This document shows, piece by piece, positions 8,521-20,047 of a stretch of DNA of 32,455 nucleotides. Positions within the stretch are counted from its first letter, which is position 1, and every line of letters starts with the position of its first letter. The DNA comes from Zoopage sp. CT-All (taxonomy: Eukaryota > Zoopagomycota > Zoopagomycetes > Zoopagales > Zoopagaceae): assembly GCA_004114245.1 (NCBI GenBank), contig QZWS01000059.1:1-32455 (forward strand), written 5' to 3'. Under the pieces are notes generated by a model. That model worked only from the letters and a program-made list of their open reading frames with translations, made no database searches and was not told the origin of the DNA. Position numbers and translations under genes: made by a program.

Positions 8521-10889
8521 TCAGATCTTGTGCTTCTGCGATGATTTGCGCATGCTCTTGGCTAACGACCAAGTTCCCTGGCGAAGCTTGGCTGTCGTAT
8601 CGGGGGCAAGATGCTTCTTGGCACTGTACAGCTGGCGATCAAGGGCGCTGAGCACCTCCGACACGTGTTTCTCCACCGCTGCTTCCATGGCCTTGCGAAG
8701 CTGCATCTCAAGGAGCGGGCGCAGCACCTGGTACATCACATTGTGCTTCGCCTGGCTAATGCGCACGCTGAGCTTGTCGATCTTGCAACGAACGCGGCGT
8801 TTCGGAAACATTTCCTCCGCAGTTTCCTCTTCAAATCGCGAACGAGTTGGCGTCAACAGCTCGCTGAAGATGCAAATTCCGCGACCACCAATGACAACAT
8901 GGGCAAGACCACTGTCGCTAATGCGAGGGAATTTACGGTGCTTGTATCGGAAGCTAACGTCGCGTACATTGGCGTAGATATTGGACCTGGAGCAAGAATC
9001 AGTGCCACATCAGGCAGCAGCACAACCCTCACATGTTTACATCAAATATATGTGCGCCAATATCATCCCGATTTCCGCGAGGATTCCAGTAGAGATCATT
9101 GGTAACCTTAAGCTCGACAACGTCGGGTATAATGTGGCGAGTGGTCAAGATGACGTTGTCCACCCAAACGTCCCAAGTGGAGTCGTGAACCTCGATGGGC
9201 GGCACGGGGAGGAACTCGACCTCGTCGACGATTGCCGGAAGTACCGTAGATTTGACATCCTCAAGCAAATGCCGCTTTAGTGTGAGATTGCCCGACCTAA
9301 ACCCGTCAGTGCAGCACACCATGCTTGCGTCCATACTTGTCGTAAAGAGCCGTATCCGCTAGAGTCGAGAACAGGTCTGCCACCTTCTGAGTGAGCTCGT
9401 CGCCAGCCAGCGCATCGCTGTATTCCCCGTACTGATTCAGAATTTCCTCAGTGTAGGGTCGGTATTTCTCGCGAACAAGGGCCCGCCCGCGCATGATGAG
9501 CTCAACGCCACGCTGTGCCGATTTCGGACTATGGAGGTACTTGCGGCTCGAAATGAGCGTCTGAATATACTCGGATGAACGGCGAACGTAATTCTCGAGC
9601 GACTCGTCATCAGCTGCGCACTTGGCCAGGGACCGGATGCTATCGACCAGTGGATCCAAGCTATGCTCTCCCCCAAAGCGTTCAGCAATAGTCCTGAGTT
9701 CTGCCATGCCTTCGCGCATGTTGGCATCTAGGAAAATGTTCGTCTCGGCAATTCCACCGACCTGACCTCGTGCAGACGAGAGCCACGACGAAAAGAAGTC
9801 AAGAAGGACTTGGAAGGTGCGATAGTAGGTGCCATTATCGCGAATGCTACTGACCAAAGCCTTGAGCTCTCCAATCAGTTCGTTCGCGTCGCGTTCCTTC
9901 TTAGGAGTGGTTTCCACCAAAGCGACAATGGCCTTGCCCTTACCCTTCCTCGACCAGCGACGCACGGCCGAATCACCATACCTCTCCTCTAATGATAGCT
10001 CTGCAATGTGTGCCTCAGACTCCACAGAGCCATTGTCGAAGCAGCCAGAATCTGTAAAGGCTGCCCTGCCGGGGAAACTAGCGCGGTTTGCACGACTGGC
10101 ATGGCTAGCACGGCTTAAACGGTGCGTGAGCATAGAACGATCGGCGGGTTCACCGGCTGACGGTCGCCTAGATGGACCTGCTTCTGATATGCCCATGACG
10201 TCAATACCTTTTCCTTTGATTGCAGCTGGTTCGCGCAAAGCCGGTGAGGCTTGGGTCAAAGCAATACCAGAATCGGCGCGACCACGATCCTTCTCCTCCA
10301 GGCCTTCCACTGCCTCGGCCTTGACCGAGCCGTAAACGCCACGCAGAATATCAGCGATCTTAGCAAAGAGGCCACGAAACTGTGAATCAAAGGCGAGCAG
10401 TCGAACGATCGTCCACACATCGCCGAGTTCTAAAGAACTGTTCAAGTAGCCACATCATCAACACAAACTCTGACCTGGACGCTTTTCGGCCTCAGCGGTC
10501 ACCAGCTTATCGGCGACACGACGCAAGTCACGATCTTTGGCAGCTGTGCGCATTGCAAGAAACGTATGGTAAAACCAGCGCTGAACTACTTCGTCACTGT
10601 TCTTCGCCGCCAATACGCTGCGTAGTGTACGAAGCAGGCGGCGTGTATCCATGACAAGGGAGCGACCGTCAGCAGACATGCGGTCGGCGCGAGCACCAAA
10701 CAGGTCGGATTTGGCGACGATTTCGAGCCAGTGGTCGAGTTCGGCATTGTCCGGGATATGGCCATGCTCCCAAAAGGATATAAGTTTGTTATACAGCTCC
10801 AGCTTGTGCTGGCGATCGCGCTCTTTAACCCTCTGCGGTGCATCGGTGACGCCGTACTCCTCATAAACGGAGCGGTAGGCGCGGGACAT
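8521..10889 (-). CDS. HAM1-like fungal protein (HAM1_N and HAM1_C regions)
   Basis: Four exons on the minus strand (10889-10475, 10429-9337, 9296-9033, 8986-8521) join in phase to 745 residues; introns are 45, 40 and 46 nt. The N-terminal region (about 20-140, with LELYNKLISFWEHGHIPDNAEL and LVMDTRRLLRTLRSVLAAKN) and the C-terminal region (LPAIVDEVEFLPVPPIEVHD, then FPRISDSGLAHVVIGGRG) match my memory of the fungal HAM1-like family, whose C-terminal part is compared with lipid-binding BPI-type folds. The middle (about 155-270) is polar and probably disordered. The splice DVNM-SNIYANVRDV rebuilds a conserved block, which supports the third intron. The molecular role is not established to my knowledge; lipid binding is only a hypothesis. 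The ATG at 10889 fits the usual start. Confidence 0.8.
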
Positions 10890-11055
10890 CGAGGCTGGGA
10901 GAGTATGTTTTGGCGGGTGGGCAACAAGCTCTTTGTCCGTTTAATCTGAATACGCGTCATGATGACAGGCTTAAATACTATCGAAAGTCTAGTCAGTAGC
11001 TAATCTCTAAACTAATTATGTCGCCCCACCTAATGCATTTGCGTTCGGAGCTGTG

Positions 11056-12535
11056 CTAATCCATCGCAATTATACGTGGTTTCTTTTGGACGCTCCTGTC
11101 ATTGGACAAGTCGTGTCGGAGAGCTGTGACTTTCGCTGACAAGGTGTCGCGGTACGAGAGCCAGTCGACGTGACTTGGCGAATGCGGTATCATAGCTTGT
11201 AGCACCGCGATGTAGAATATCGTTTTTCTTGCCGCACATTGACGCCTGTTCCGTGCACTTCTTTCATAAAAGTGATCCTTGCCATCAACACATATCGCTC
11301 GATACAGGTCAGAAAGTGCTAATACTGCTAGGGGAACGCTTGTCATGATGGCCACAACATCCTGCAATACGATGGCTAAGAATCCAGCTGGCTGCGCATA
11401 ATTTGACGGCAAGTCCAACAGTCGGAGGTGAAACAGGCCGACAAGTTGGTCAAATGAGGGAAATGCTTCGGACCGCTTTGCCGTCACTGACGTCAATGCT
11501 GGGACGAGGTGTGCTGCGATATTCACGACATCGCTAGGAAAGTCGGACATGCTTCCGGCAAATATTCTCCAGCCATAGCAATAAATGAACCTTATAACAT
11601 TATCTCTAAGAAGGAAGTGAAGGGAATCAAACAGGATAAGCGGAATATCCATAAGGACCGATGGATGCGGCGAGGTCTTGACTAATTTCTCCAGCGCAGG
11701 CACATTGTCAAGTGCTTCGGGTCGAAAGCTAATACCGCACATTTCTACAAGAAGATTTCAACTATCTCCGACATCAGCAGTGCATACCTGATGAATCACT
11801 GCAAGTCAATTCCCACCACGGGTCAACGGCTGTCGCCTGGCTGAGGAGGTATTCCGATTGCTCCGGGTCCTCCATAATCTGACGGAATTTGGCTCGCTGA
11901 GTTTCCGTCAGTATGTTCCAGATATCATCAAATGACGCGTCATCAAGAGTGTCTCCAGGATCATCGTCAGCATATATGATGAACATCACAGCGGTTACCG
12001 ATCCCGAAATCTTCCATCAAAGCACTTAAATTCCCAGTGTGTTCTCCCAAGGCATCCTTGTCGCCTGCCTGATATGGTGTATAAACATCCAGAATGGCGT
12101 CATTGTTGGGAGACTAACCCGGTGCATCTCGGCGAGTATCTGCGCCATCTTCTGCCGATCTTCCTCCCCTGCCTGCTTTCCGCTAAATTCTCCAATGACT
12201 TGATCTTTGTAGAACGCCTCAGAGCATGCCGAATGGGCCTTGAAATGCGTCAATTGCCAAGTCTGCTGGGAGATGATGCCCGCCTCAGACCGGAAACAAT
12301 CGAGCGAGCAGTACGCCATGCAGCACCGATTGCACGTATACTTTGAAGCCTTCTTTAAACAGCTATTGGTAAAATAAATCGACATATCAAGGTTCCAGAA
12401 AGACGCACAGTTGGCATACTGCGGGCATGAGGCAAAATTCCCAGATTGGCCAAAATCTCGGTCATCCAAAATGCACTCCGTCGCCGCTATCAAGGCCCGC
12501 CACTGTGCGCGCCGTGTTCTGTCCACGTGCTCCAC
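11056..12535 (-). CDS. ZNHIT2-like HIT zinc-finger protein, N-terminus uncertain
   Basis: ZNHIT2 works with the R2TP/HSP90 machinery in assembling U5 snRNP and other complexes. Exons 12535-12420, 12362-12119, 12068-11999, 11952-11788 and 11744-11056 join in phase (introns 57, 50, 46 and 43 nt) to about 427 codons. Splicing the first intron creates the HIT finger: SCPHC, then YTCNRCCMAYCSLDCF, then HFKAHSACSEAFYKDQV, the family signature. Further on come a WW pair (VDPWWEL) and a C-terminal region aligning with human ZNHIT2 (PSVLMDIPLILFDSLHFLLRD). The third intron has a GCTGAC branch site. There is no in-frame ATG in the first exon (12535 is GTG), so the true start is either non-ATG or on an upstream exon. 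One candidate is an ATG near 12616 with a donor at about 12607 and an acceptor at 12537, which would overlap the divergent ClpX gene. Confidence 0.83.
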
Positions 12536-12549
12536 TGCGACCGTGAGGG

Positions 12550-14566
12550 ATGCACCCTCGAGGAGGTGGACGACTGTGCCGGTGCCGGCGCTTTATCCTC
12601 TCTACTTCGATTCATCATCCACCGGCAAGTCGAGATTTCGGCCCATCAGTGCTAATCCTAGTCGTGGTAGATTCGAGACCCCTAGCATTCAAATCAAGCT
12701 GCATCGCTGCACAGAATCGTGGATTTCAAACATCAACGGTGGTGCACGACAGCCTCCGATATCATTCTGGCAGCAACCCAGCATCGGCACTCGCACCCGA
12801 TTCAGATCGCGGCTTTGGTGCGTCCAGTCCGAACGTGTCAAATCCTCGCCTTGTACGATGAGCATTGCAGCATCTGTTTATTTACAATATCGTAGATTGC
12901 TGAGTATCTGGACGAGTTTGTGATTGGTCAAACCCATGCCAAGCGTGTTCTCGCCGTTGCAGTCTTTAATCACTATGCCCGTGTGCGGATAAATTTTCTG
13001 AAGAAACAGAGGGAAGCGCATAGCCACGAATCTATTATGGCAGTGCCTTCGACGTCGTATACGCCCAAGGTTGCCGTCGATCTAAGCGGGCTGGGGGAAT
13101 CCACTGTGGAACCGCTTCTCCCACCAGGTCTCTCTGAAAGTAGGGCCATGTTGCCTTTGGAATCATTTTTATTTGACTGTAGAGCGACATCCTATGGGAA
13201 CAATGACATTTGCAATTCCAACCGGTCACATACAGGACATTCCGTTGGCCAACTTTGACGCGCGGGCAAGAAGCAACTATTCCATATGCCTTCCTACATC
13301 GTCGGCGCCCCCTCAGCCACAAGCTAGTTCTCCCAATGCTGAAAGCACAGCCTCGCTTATGACACTCGAAAAATCCAATGTTCTCCTCATCGGTCCAACG
13401 GGTTGTGGCAAGACACTGCTTGCTCGCACGCTGGCCGGTGCTCTCCGCGTCCCATTCAGCCACTCGGATGCTACCCCATTCACACAAGCCGGATATGTTG
13501 GCGAAGATGTGGAGGCTTGCATCACACGTCTCCTCGCTGCCGCGGACTGGGATGTCCAGCGCGCTGAGCAAGGCATTATCTTTATCGACGAAATCGACAA
13601 AATCAGCGCGCGCCGAGGCTGGGATGGTCACGGTGGGTTTAAAGATGTTGGCGGCGAAGGAGTTCAGCAAGCGTTGCTGAGGATGTTGGAAGGCACAATG
13701 GTAACAGTGACTGACAAGGCGGGGAATGGTAGTGCGGGGAGGAAGAGTACTGCCGCGACCTCGGCTGGCAGTGGTCGGCCCGAAACGTATCAAGTCGATA
13801 CGAGCAACATACTGTTTGTGCTTAGCGGAGCATTTATTGGGCTAGATCGCATCATCCAAGATAGAGTATCAAAAGGGGTATGAATATTCACCGAAGCGCC
13901 GAGGCACTAATGCGATGCGGATAGTCGATAGGGTTCGAAGCGAAAATGCGACCAAAAAGCGACGAGCAGGAAAAGGGAGAACACGATGCCAAGTCCAAGC
14001 CTTTGACACTGAGTTCGCTGGATACTCTTCAGCTCGCCGAGACGAATGACCTCATCGCGTACGGTCTAATTCCCGAGTTCATTGGTCGACTGCCCATTCT
14101 CGCGGCTGTTCACTCCCTGTCCGTGCCCGACCTCGTCCGCGTGCTCCAAGAACCACGCAATGCCCTTCTGAAGCAGTATCATTCGCTTTTCAGGTTGTCG
14201 GGCGTTGAGCTGCACTTTACCGATAAGGCTGTCGAGCGTATTGCTGCTGTCGCGGTTTTCAAAAGGACTGGAGCACGCGGACTGAGGCGGATATTGGAAA
14301 CGATACTACTCACTGCCATGTTTGAGGCCCCCGGTAGCGACATCAAGCACGTTGTGGTCTGCGAGGAGAGCATTGAACATGGGAATCGTTCAAAGGCCAG
14401 CATTGAATTGGGCGGAAATGGCGAAAACACAGTCAAGTATTTCTCAGAAAAACAAGAGGGCGAAGTCGAAAAGCTGATGGAGGCACAACGCATCGCATCG
14501 TCGGGCGAAAATAGCAAGGATAACGGCGCGAGAAGTAGTGACCAACCGCTGCAGGTTTCCATGTAG
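12550..14566 (+). CDS. Mitochondrial ClpX-type AAA+ unfoldase
   Basis: An AAA+ unfoldase of the mitochondrial matrix (CLPX/Mcx1). Exons 12550-12852, 12896-13139, 13183-13877 and 13925-14566 join in phase to 627 residues; introns are 43, 43 and 47 nt. The N-terminus is Arg/Ser-rich without early acidic residues ([15 protein letters not shown]), fitting a matrix presequence, with RGFQTS a possible processing site. Seen motifs: [11 protein letters not shown], Walker A GPTGCGKT (about residue 253), pore loop GYVGED, Walker [47 protein letters not shown] and sensor 2 GARGLRRI. The bacterial-type zinc-binding domain is missing, as in fungal Mcx1. The IGF tripeptide that docks ClpP in bacterial ClpX is present (about 416-418), right after the third intron. 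The start is the first ATG of this frame, and an additional 5' exon cannot be excluded. It is divergent from ZNHIT2. Confidence 0.9.
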
Positions 14567-14845
14567 AGTTGTAGTAAAGCAATGTAATCATGTACTATGC
14601 TAGTTTATGATTGCAATGGAGCTAGCACGACGAGAGATTAGGGAGGATCAGGGGACACGTACGTGTTGACCCAGCGAGAAAGGTGACTGTTATAGCACAC
14701 TCAGGTGTCTTGGCTCACTGCCGTAACAGGAACTGCAATATTTATAAGGATACTATGAGTACGAATAAATGCAGTTTGAATTAGCATGTCTATAAAAGAC
14801 ATTTACGTATTGATTCAAGCCTGATCTATAGACTGGACATTCGAC
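14567..14845 (+). other. Intergenic promoter region of UPF2
   Basis: This is the head-to-tail gap between ClpX and UPF2. It contains a palindromic ACACGTACGTGT at about 14655-14666 and a TATA box at 14791. No gene is seen. Confidence 0.4.
14791..14798 (+). promoter_or_regulatory. TATA box of UPF2
   Basis: TATAAAAG lies 55 bases before the UPF2 ATG (14846), a position compatible with a core promoter and a short leader. Confidence 0.45.
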
Positions 14846-17800
14846 ATGGCCACACTCGCAGCTCCCAAGAGTGCCGCCGTCGGAGGAATCGACTTTGTTA
14901 AAGATGCGGCCGAGCACCAGCGTCGGCTTGTGCTGCGCCGCGCAAACCTCTTCGCCACGCTCATATCGCCGCTGAGCCCGGCTACTGCAACGGACGCGAA
15001 CCTCAAAAAACACTCGGGGTTTATTGGGCGTCTCCGTGTCGGTCTCCTGGCCACGTCTGCGCCACAATTCGTTGCTGATATAAAGAAGCTGAAGCTGACG
15101 AAGCATGCCGAGGAGTGTGCAGCTGCATGTGTGGAGGGGTTGGCGGGAAAGTGCACCAAAGCGGCGGATGCTGTCGCGGCCGTCGAGGTCATCTCGCTTC
15201 TGCATCAGCGCTTTCCCACCGAGTTTACACCAATATTCGTGGAGGGACTGTGCAAGGTAATGCGGCCGCCGATAAAGAAGGAGCTCGCTGCGCTGACCGC
15301 TGAGCAGCGCGAGCGTGAAGAGAAGGAGCGCATTGTCAGACAGCGTGGGCTTGTTCGTGTTATCGGCGAACTGGCACTAGTGGGCGTATTCTACGGATTA
15401 GAGCGCGATCGAAAGGACGCCGGAATCTTGTTTGCTATTCTGAAGGATCTGCTCGCCGATGATAGCGAGCACCACAATGCCACCATTGCCGTGCAGGTGG
15501 CCAAGCTCTTCTCCCGGGAAATCCTTGATGTTTGGCCGCGAAAGCTAGCGGCAGATGCTGCCGCTGTAATCACAACCGAGCATCGCGCTTTGTATTCCGC
15601 TGTTCTGTCGGATCCAGCCCCTTCAACAGTCGACGATGCTGCCGCGGCATTTTTCTCCGACCCCCAGCGTGCTGCGTTTACAAAAATTCTTTTCGGCTAC
15701 AATTCCCGCGTCTGCGAAAGTCTCTCCAGAGATCATCGCTTTTTACATAAGCTGCGACGGAAGAACAACGAGGCTGCGATCAATCGTGGCGAATTGCATG
15801 AGGATGCGCGTGCTCATCAAGAGCGAATCACCAAAGCATACGACAAGCTCCTCGCATCCGCACAAAGTCTCACCGATGCTTTGGATAAGGACATGCCCGA
15901 TCTTCCAGACGAGGACGCCGATGATGCACTCACCATGGGGCTGCGGCTCGAGGGCAGAGTCAAACTGGGCGACGAGGATGGTGCCACTGGTGATGGCATT
16001 TGGGAGGACGAGGATGCGCGCAAGTTTTATGAGGATCTTGTCGACCTCAAAACCCAGGTGCCCGGTATTTTGTCTGACACGAGCGCAAAAAAGCATGCAA
16101 TGATAGAAGTGGTCACTGAAGCACCAGTCGTGGATGATGCCCCGGTTGATGCTGTGGCCCCGGCCAGTGAGATGGCAGAAACCGATGGCCTTGTCGCTGG
16201 AACGTCGATTCTTGACTTTAATGAGGACGAAGACAGTGAGGTCAGTAATTCTGACGACGACGAGTCCGAGTAAGCTGATCTGGGTAAGCAGTCGATGCTC
16301 ATGCGTCAATTAGGGCCACTGTCGAGGCAAAATCAGCCATCGAGCCACCTGCTACCCCGCGCACACCAGGAGTACAGCCCGGTCCTCAATTTGAATCAGT
16401 GCTCGCTAGCCTTCTCAACGTGGGCAATCGTGACGTCATTGACCAGATAACCATCGATTTTTGCTATCTCAACACGAAGAATGCTCGCAAACGATTGTCC
16501 CAGGTCTTTATCGATGTCCAGAGGACGCGTCTCGATCTACTCCCATTCTACTCTCGCATGATTACTACGCTCTATCCGTTCCTTCCTGAGATCGGCGATG
16601 TTGTCATTGCTGCCGTAAGCCATTCGCCTTTGGGTGTTGTCGTAATATTGTTCCTTAGTTAGAAAAGGAGTTTAGGAACCTCCTTCGGTCTAAAAAGCGC
16701 AGTCTTCGTATTGAAACTCGCGCCAAGGTGTGCGCTCTGTTGTCGCCTTTGCTGCTAACACCAGTGATGCAGAACATCCGATTTATTGGCGAGCTGACCA
16801 AGTTCCGCATCATGCCGTTGCATTTCGTCTTCCATTGTCTCAAGGCTTTGCTCGACGATTTCGGATCTCAGTCTAGCGTCGAGACACTTTGTGCCTTCCT
16901 CGAGTGTTGTGGTCGCTTCTTGTACAAAACACCCGAGACGCATATGCGTACCGCTCTTGCCCTGGAAATCATGCTTAAAAAGAAAAAAACTGCGCTGAAC
17001 CTGGACCCGCGCGTCCAAATTGTGATTGACAATGCGTACTTTACATGCATTCCGCCCGAGAGAGTTGCTCGCATTGAAAAAGTAAGAGGCCCACTTGAGC
17101 TTTTCATGCGCAAGATTATCCTTTCGGACCTGTCGAAGATCACTGTCGAGAATACACTCAAGCTTCTTAGAAAGCTCCCTTGGGATGAAGACTGGGTATA
17201 GTGTATTGGTATTGTCTTCCTGCTAATGCAATATAGGTCATTGTGAAGCTTCATCACCTCCTGGTGAAACCATGGCTTGTCAAGTATAGCAACATACACC
17301 TTTATGCTTTGCTGGTGGCCGGGCTACATCGATACCATCCCGAGTTTGGCATCGGTGTTGTGGATCGGGTTTTGGAAGACATTCGTGCAGGAATGGAGGT
17401 ATTTGATGAGCAGCATTGCGACCGATTCTTATATTTGAGATAGTCCAACAATATTCGATTCAACCAAAAGCGGGTGGCTATCATCCGGTACCTTGGCGAA
17501 CTCTACAACTACCGAATGGTGGACTCGCTTGTCATTTTCGACACCTTGTATCTTCTTGCATCATTCGGCCATCGTAAGACTTGGCATCGTTGGCTGGTTT
17601 GAAAAAAGCTATTGTAGAGAATTCCATGCCAGCACCTGGCTCACCGAGCCCGATCGATCAGCCCGACGATTTTTTCCGGGCCCGACTCATTTGCACTATG
17701 CTGGAGACGTGCGGTGTATATTTTGACAATGGAGTTCATGCCAAAAAGCTGGATGCCTACCTCAACTTCTTCCAAGTAAGTCGAACGCACACCAATTCAC

Positions 17801-18712
17801 AAGGCATCACGCTGTGTTAGATGTATATGCTTTCAAAAAGCCAGTTGCCAATGGAAGTCGATTTCATGCTTGCAGACACGTTTGAAGTAAGTTGGCCAGA
17901 TAGCCCATTGTCCTTGTCCCACGGCTGATCCACTTTAGCTGCTTCGTCCCAATTTGCAGCGCCATAAGACGTATTCGGATGCCCTAAACGCTGTTTTGTC
18001 ATTGTTGGAGAAGGAAAAGGTTGAGGCGGATGCATTACGAGCGTCAACCGCAAACATGATTCAAGAGGAGATGTCCGAGTCCGAGTCCGATGATGCTGCC
18101 GCCGAAGTGTCGACTGACAACAGCGAGGTCAGCGACAGTGACAGCGATGACATCGAGGACGGCGAGATTGACGAGGACGCCATGGGCGCAGCCGAGCCTC
18201 GTGTCACGGTCTCCGATCACAGCGAATCCAGTGTCGAAGACGACGAGGACCTCCTATTCGAGCAAGGATTTAATCGCATGATGATTGACAGTCTTGAGTC
18301 TCGCCGCCATGAGAAGAAGATTTCGTCGCTCGACGTTGCTATGCCCGTGAACCTCAGCGTCAAGCAGGAAGACGTAACGGCCGACAACCAGGTCAAGTTC
18401 ACGCTGTTGACAAAGAAAGCCGGCAAGCAGCAGGTCAAGGTTGTCGAGGTTCCCGCAGAGAGCCCGTTTGCCCTCAGCGCAATACACCAGCAATCAGTGC
18501 TTCATCAAGAACAGCAGCAGCTGAAAAAGTTGGTATTGGAATATGAGGCGCGCGAGGAAGAGCTCGCCCAGGCTCAGGCCCAGCTCCGTAGGCAGTTTCG
18601 TCCAGTTGTGTTGATTATTGAGTGGGATGCTATAGAGCAGCAGTTTGGTCGTGGGCGAGGTCGCGGACGTGGCGGCGGTCACCGTGTTCTGTTTTCCATG
18701 GGATTGAACTAG
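14846..18712 (+). CDS. UPF2: UPF2/Nmd2, nonsense-mediated decay scaffold
   Basis: A cytoplasmic scaffold that bridges UPF1 and UPF3 in nonsense-mediated mRNA decay. Nine exons (14846-16269, 16314-16614, 16659-16727, 16773-17195, 17237-17398, 17444-17573, 17618-17775, 17821-17886, 17939-18712) join in phase to 1168 residues, in the range of other UPF2 proteins (about 1050-1270). Three MIF4G repeats are visible. The second has RLDLLPFYSRM and NIRFIGELTKF; the third has IHLYALLVAGLH, VVDRVLEDIRAGMEV, YLGELYNYRMVDS and RLICTMLETCGVYFD. An acidic linker follows (DSDSDDIEDGEIDEDAMG), then the UPF1-binding region (LFEQGFNRMMIDSLESRR), a Gln-rich helix and an RGRGRGRGG tail. The intron at 16728-16772 is in frame and stopless; it is called from family alignment and its TGCTAAC branch site. 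The C-terminus may have another such intron (18588-18635) and a further exon. Confidence 0.93.
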
Positions 18713-18897
18713 TTCGTGTTATATTCAACCGCTGTGGGCTGATTTTCATAGTGGTCGTTAAACGGGCGAGGCGGCGGTTCCGCAGCATCACCACCGAGGA
18801 GGGATGCAGCTGCCTTTGGTGGCAAGCAAAGCTGCTGGTCGGCTAGGAAGTGCAACAAATATGGGCTCGATGGCAATATAATAATACTTGCAGATGC

Positions 18898-20047
18898 CTA
18901 ATTCTTGCCCTTGTGCCTCCAGGGGAACTTTGCATCAGCAACAAGATGTCCAGCACCAACCACCTGCAGTAGGTGACGTCTCAAGTGGTCCACACCCGAG
19001 CCCTTGTGCGCGCTTACGAGCAGCGGCATGGGTATGGCGTTGGGGATTTTTGCCAATTCACTCATCACCATTGTGGCTCGCTTTGCAAGCACAGGCCGCA
19101 GCTCAAGGTCGCATTTCGTCAAGACCACTTGAAATTTAACTCGATGGGTGGAAAGTTTCTCGAAAAACGCTCTGTCAATCTGCTTGATCCCTAAAGTGAT
19201 CATATGAGTAAATCATTCAACGGACGGAATAGCACAGACCGTGTCTGGAATCGAGAAGTACGAACAGTCGTTTAAGGCATCTCCTGGTCTTGAGATACTC
19301 GTCGATCTACAAACCGCTATATCACATCAATGTACCTAGGAGTTTGAAGATACCAAATTCTGCCAAGCTTCACGAGCTTCGTCCTTAGCGAAAGCAAATC
19401 CGTATCCAGGCATATCTACCAGATGGAACGCGCCAGCGTGTCCTGCTCTGCCAGCAGGTGCTGTGTCTGGTCGGAATGCTGGCGCAGCATCGATTCTGTA
19501 AAAGTTGAGCTGATGCGTCAACCCTGGCGCGTCCGACGTTCGCGCAATATGCACGTCAGGGCCGCCGAGCGCGTTAACCAGCGACGACTTTCCAACATTT
19601 GACCGTCCTGCCACAGCCGGTCAGCTATCTCGCTGCTGATTATAAAGCGTACCAATAAACGCGACTTCGGGAATGACGGAAGCGGGAATGGAAGCGGCCT
19701 GGAATGCGCCCGCTACGAACCGAGGCCGTGGCAGCTGCAAAGCACGTGAAGCAAGAGCCGTAGACAACTGCGTGTACCCTGACGGCGCGTCTGCACACTT
19801 CATCCTTCTCACTGGAATCAGCCTTTGCGTTTTTGGAGGGCTGTGGACGACGCCCAAAGCGGAGCTCTTTGACATATCCTATGCCGTGGTTGTCCAGCTG
19901 CGCCAGGATGTCCTTATCCGGCTCCACGGCCCACAGTCGTTTACGGCTGGAGAGTGCTTGCTGGGCATTGCTGTCTGCTGCCCTTTGAGCGGTCGACTTG
20001 AAGGAGGCTATTGCGGAGCGAGCCACTTTGGAACCGAGGAGGGCCAT
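18898..20047 (-). CDS. EngB/YihA-family GTPase, probable mitochondrial (Mrx8-like)
   Basis: A TRAFAC-class GTPase of the EngB family. Bacterial members help assemble the large ribosomal subunit, and the yeast relative Mrx8 is mitochondrial. Exons 20047-19778, 19734-19653, 19607-19354, 19306-19240 and 19190-18898 join in phase to 321 residues; introns are 43, 45, 47 and 49 nt. The start (MALLGSKVARSAIASFKSTAQRA) is a typical matrix presequence: basic, Ser/Ala-rich and amphipathic. The motifs are complete: EVAFIGRSNVGKSS (G1, split by intron 2), DAPGLT (G2), DMPGYGFA (G3), LLDSRHGIKQID, TKCD (G4) and SAHKGSG (G5). Intron 2 contains a GCTGAC branch site, and splicing rebuilds IGRSNVGKSS and RHGIKQID, which confirms the junctions. 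It ends 185 bases from the UPF2 stop, tail to tail. Confidence 0.9.

Noticed and set aside
10586-10960. Alternative N-terminal frame ahead of the HAM1-like gene
   Set aside because: It overlaps the real first exon in another frame. Its own sequence is Arg/Ser/Pro-rich without family features, and no splice signals join it convincingly to the ATG at 10889.
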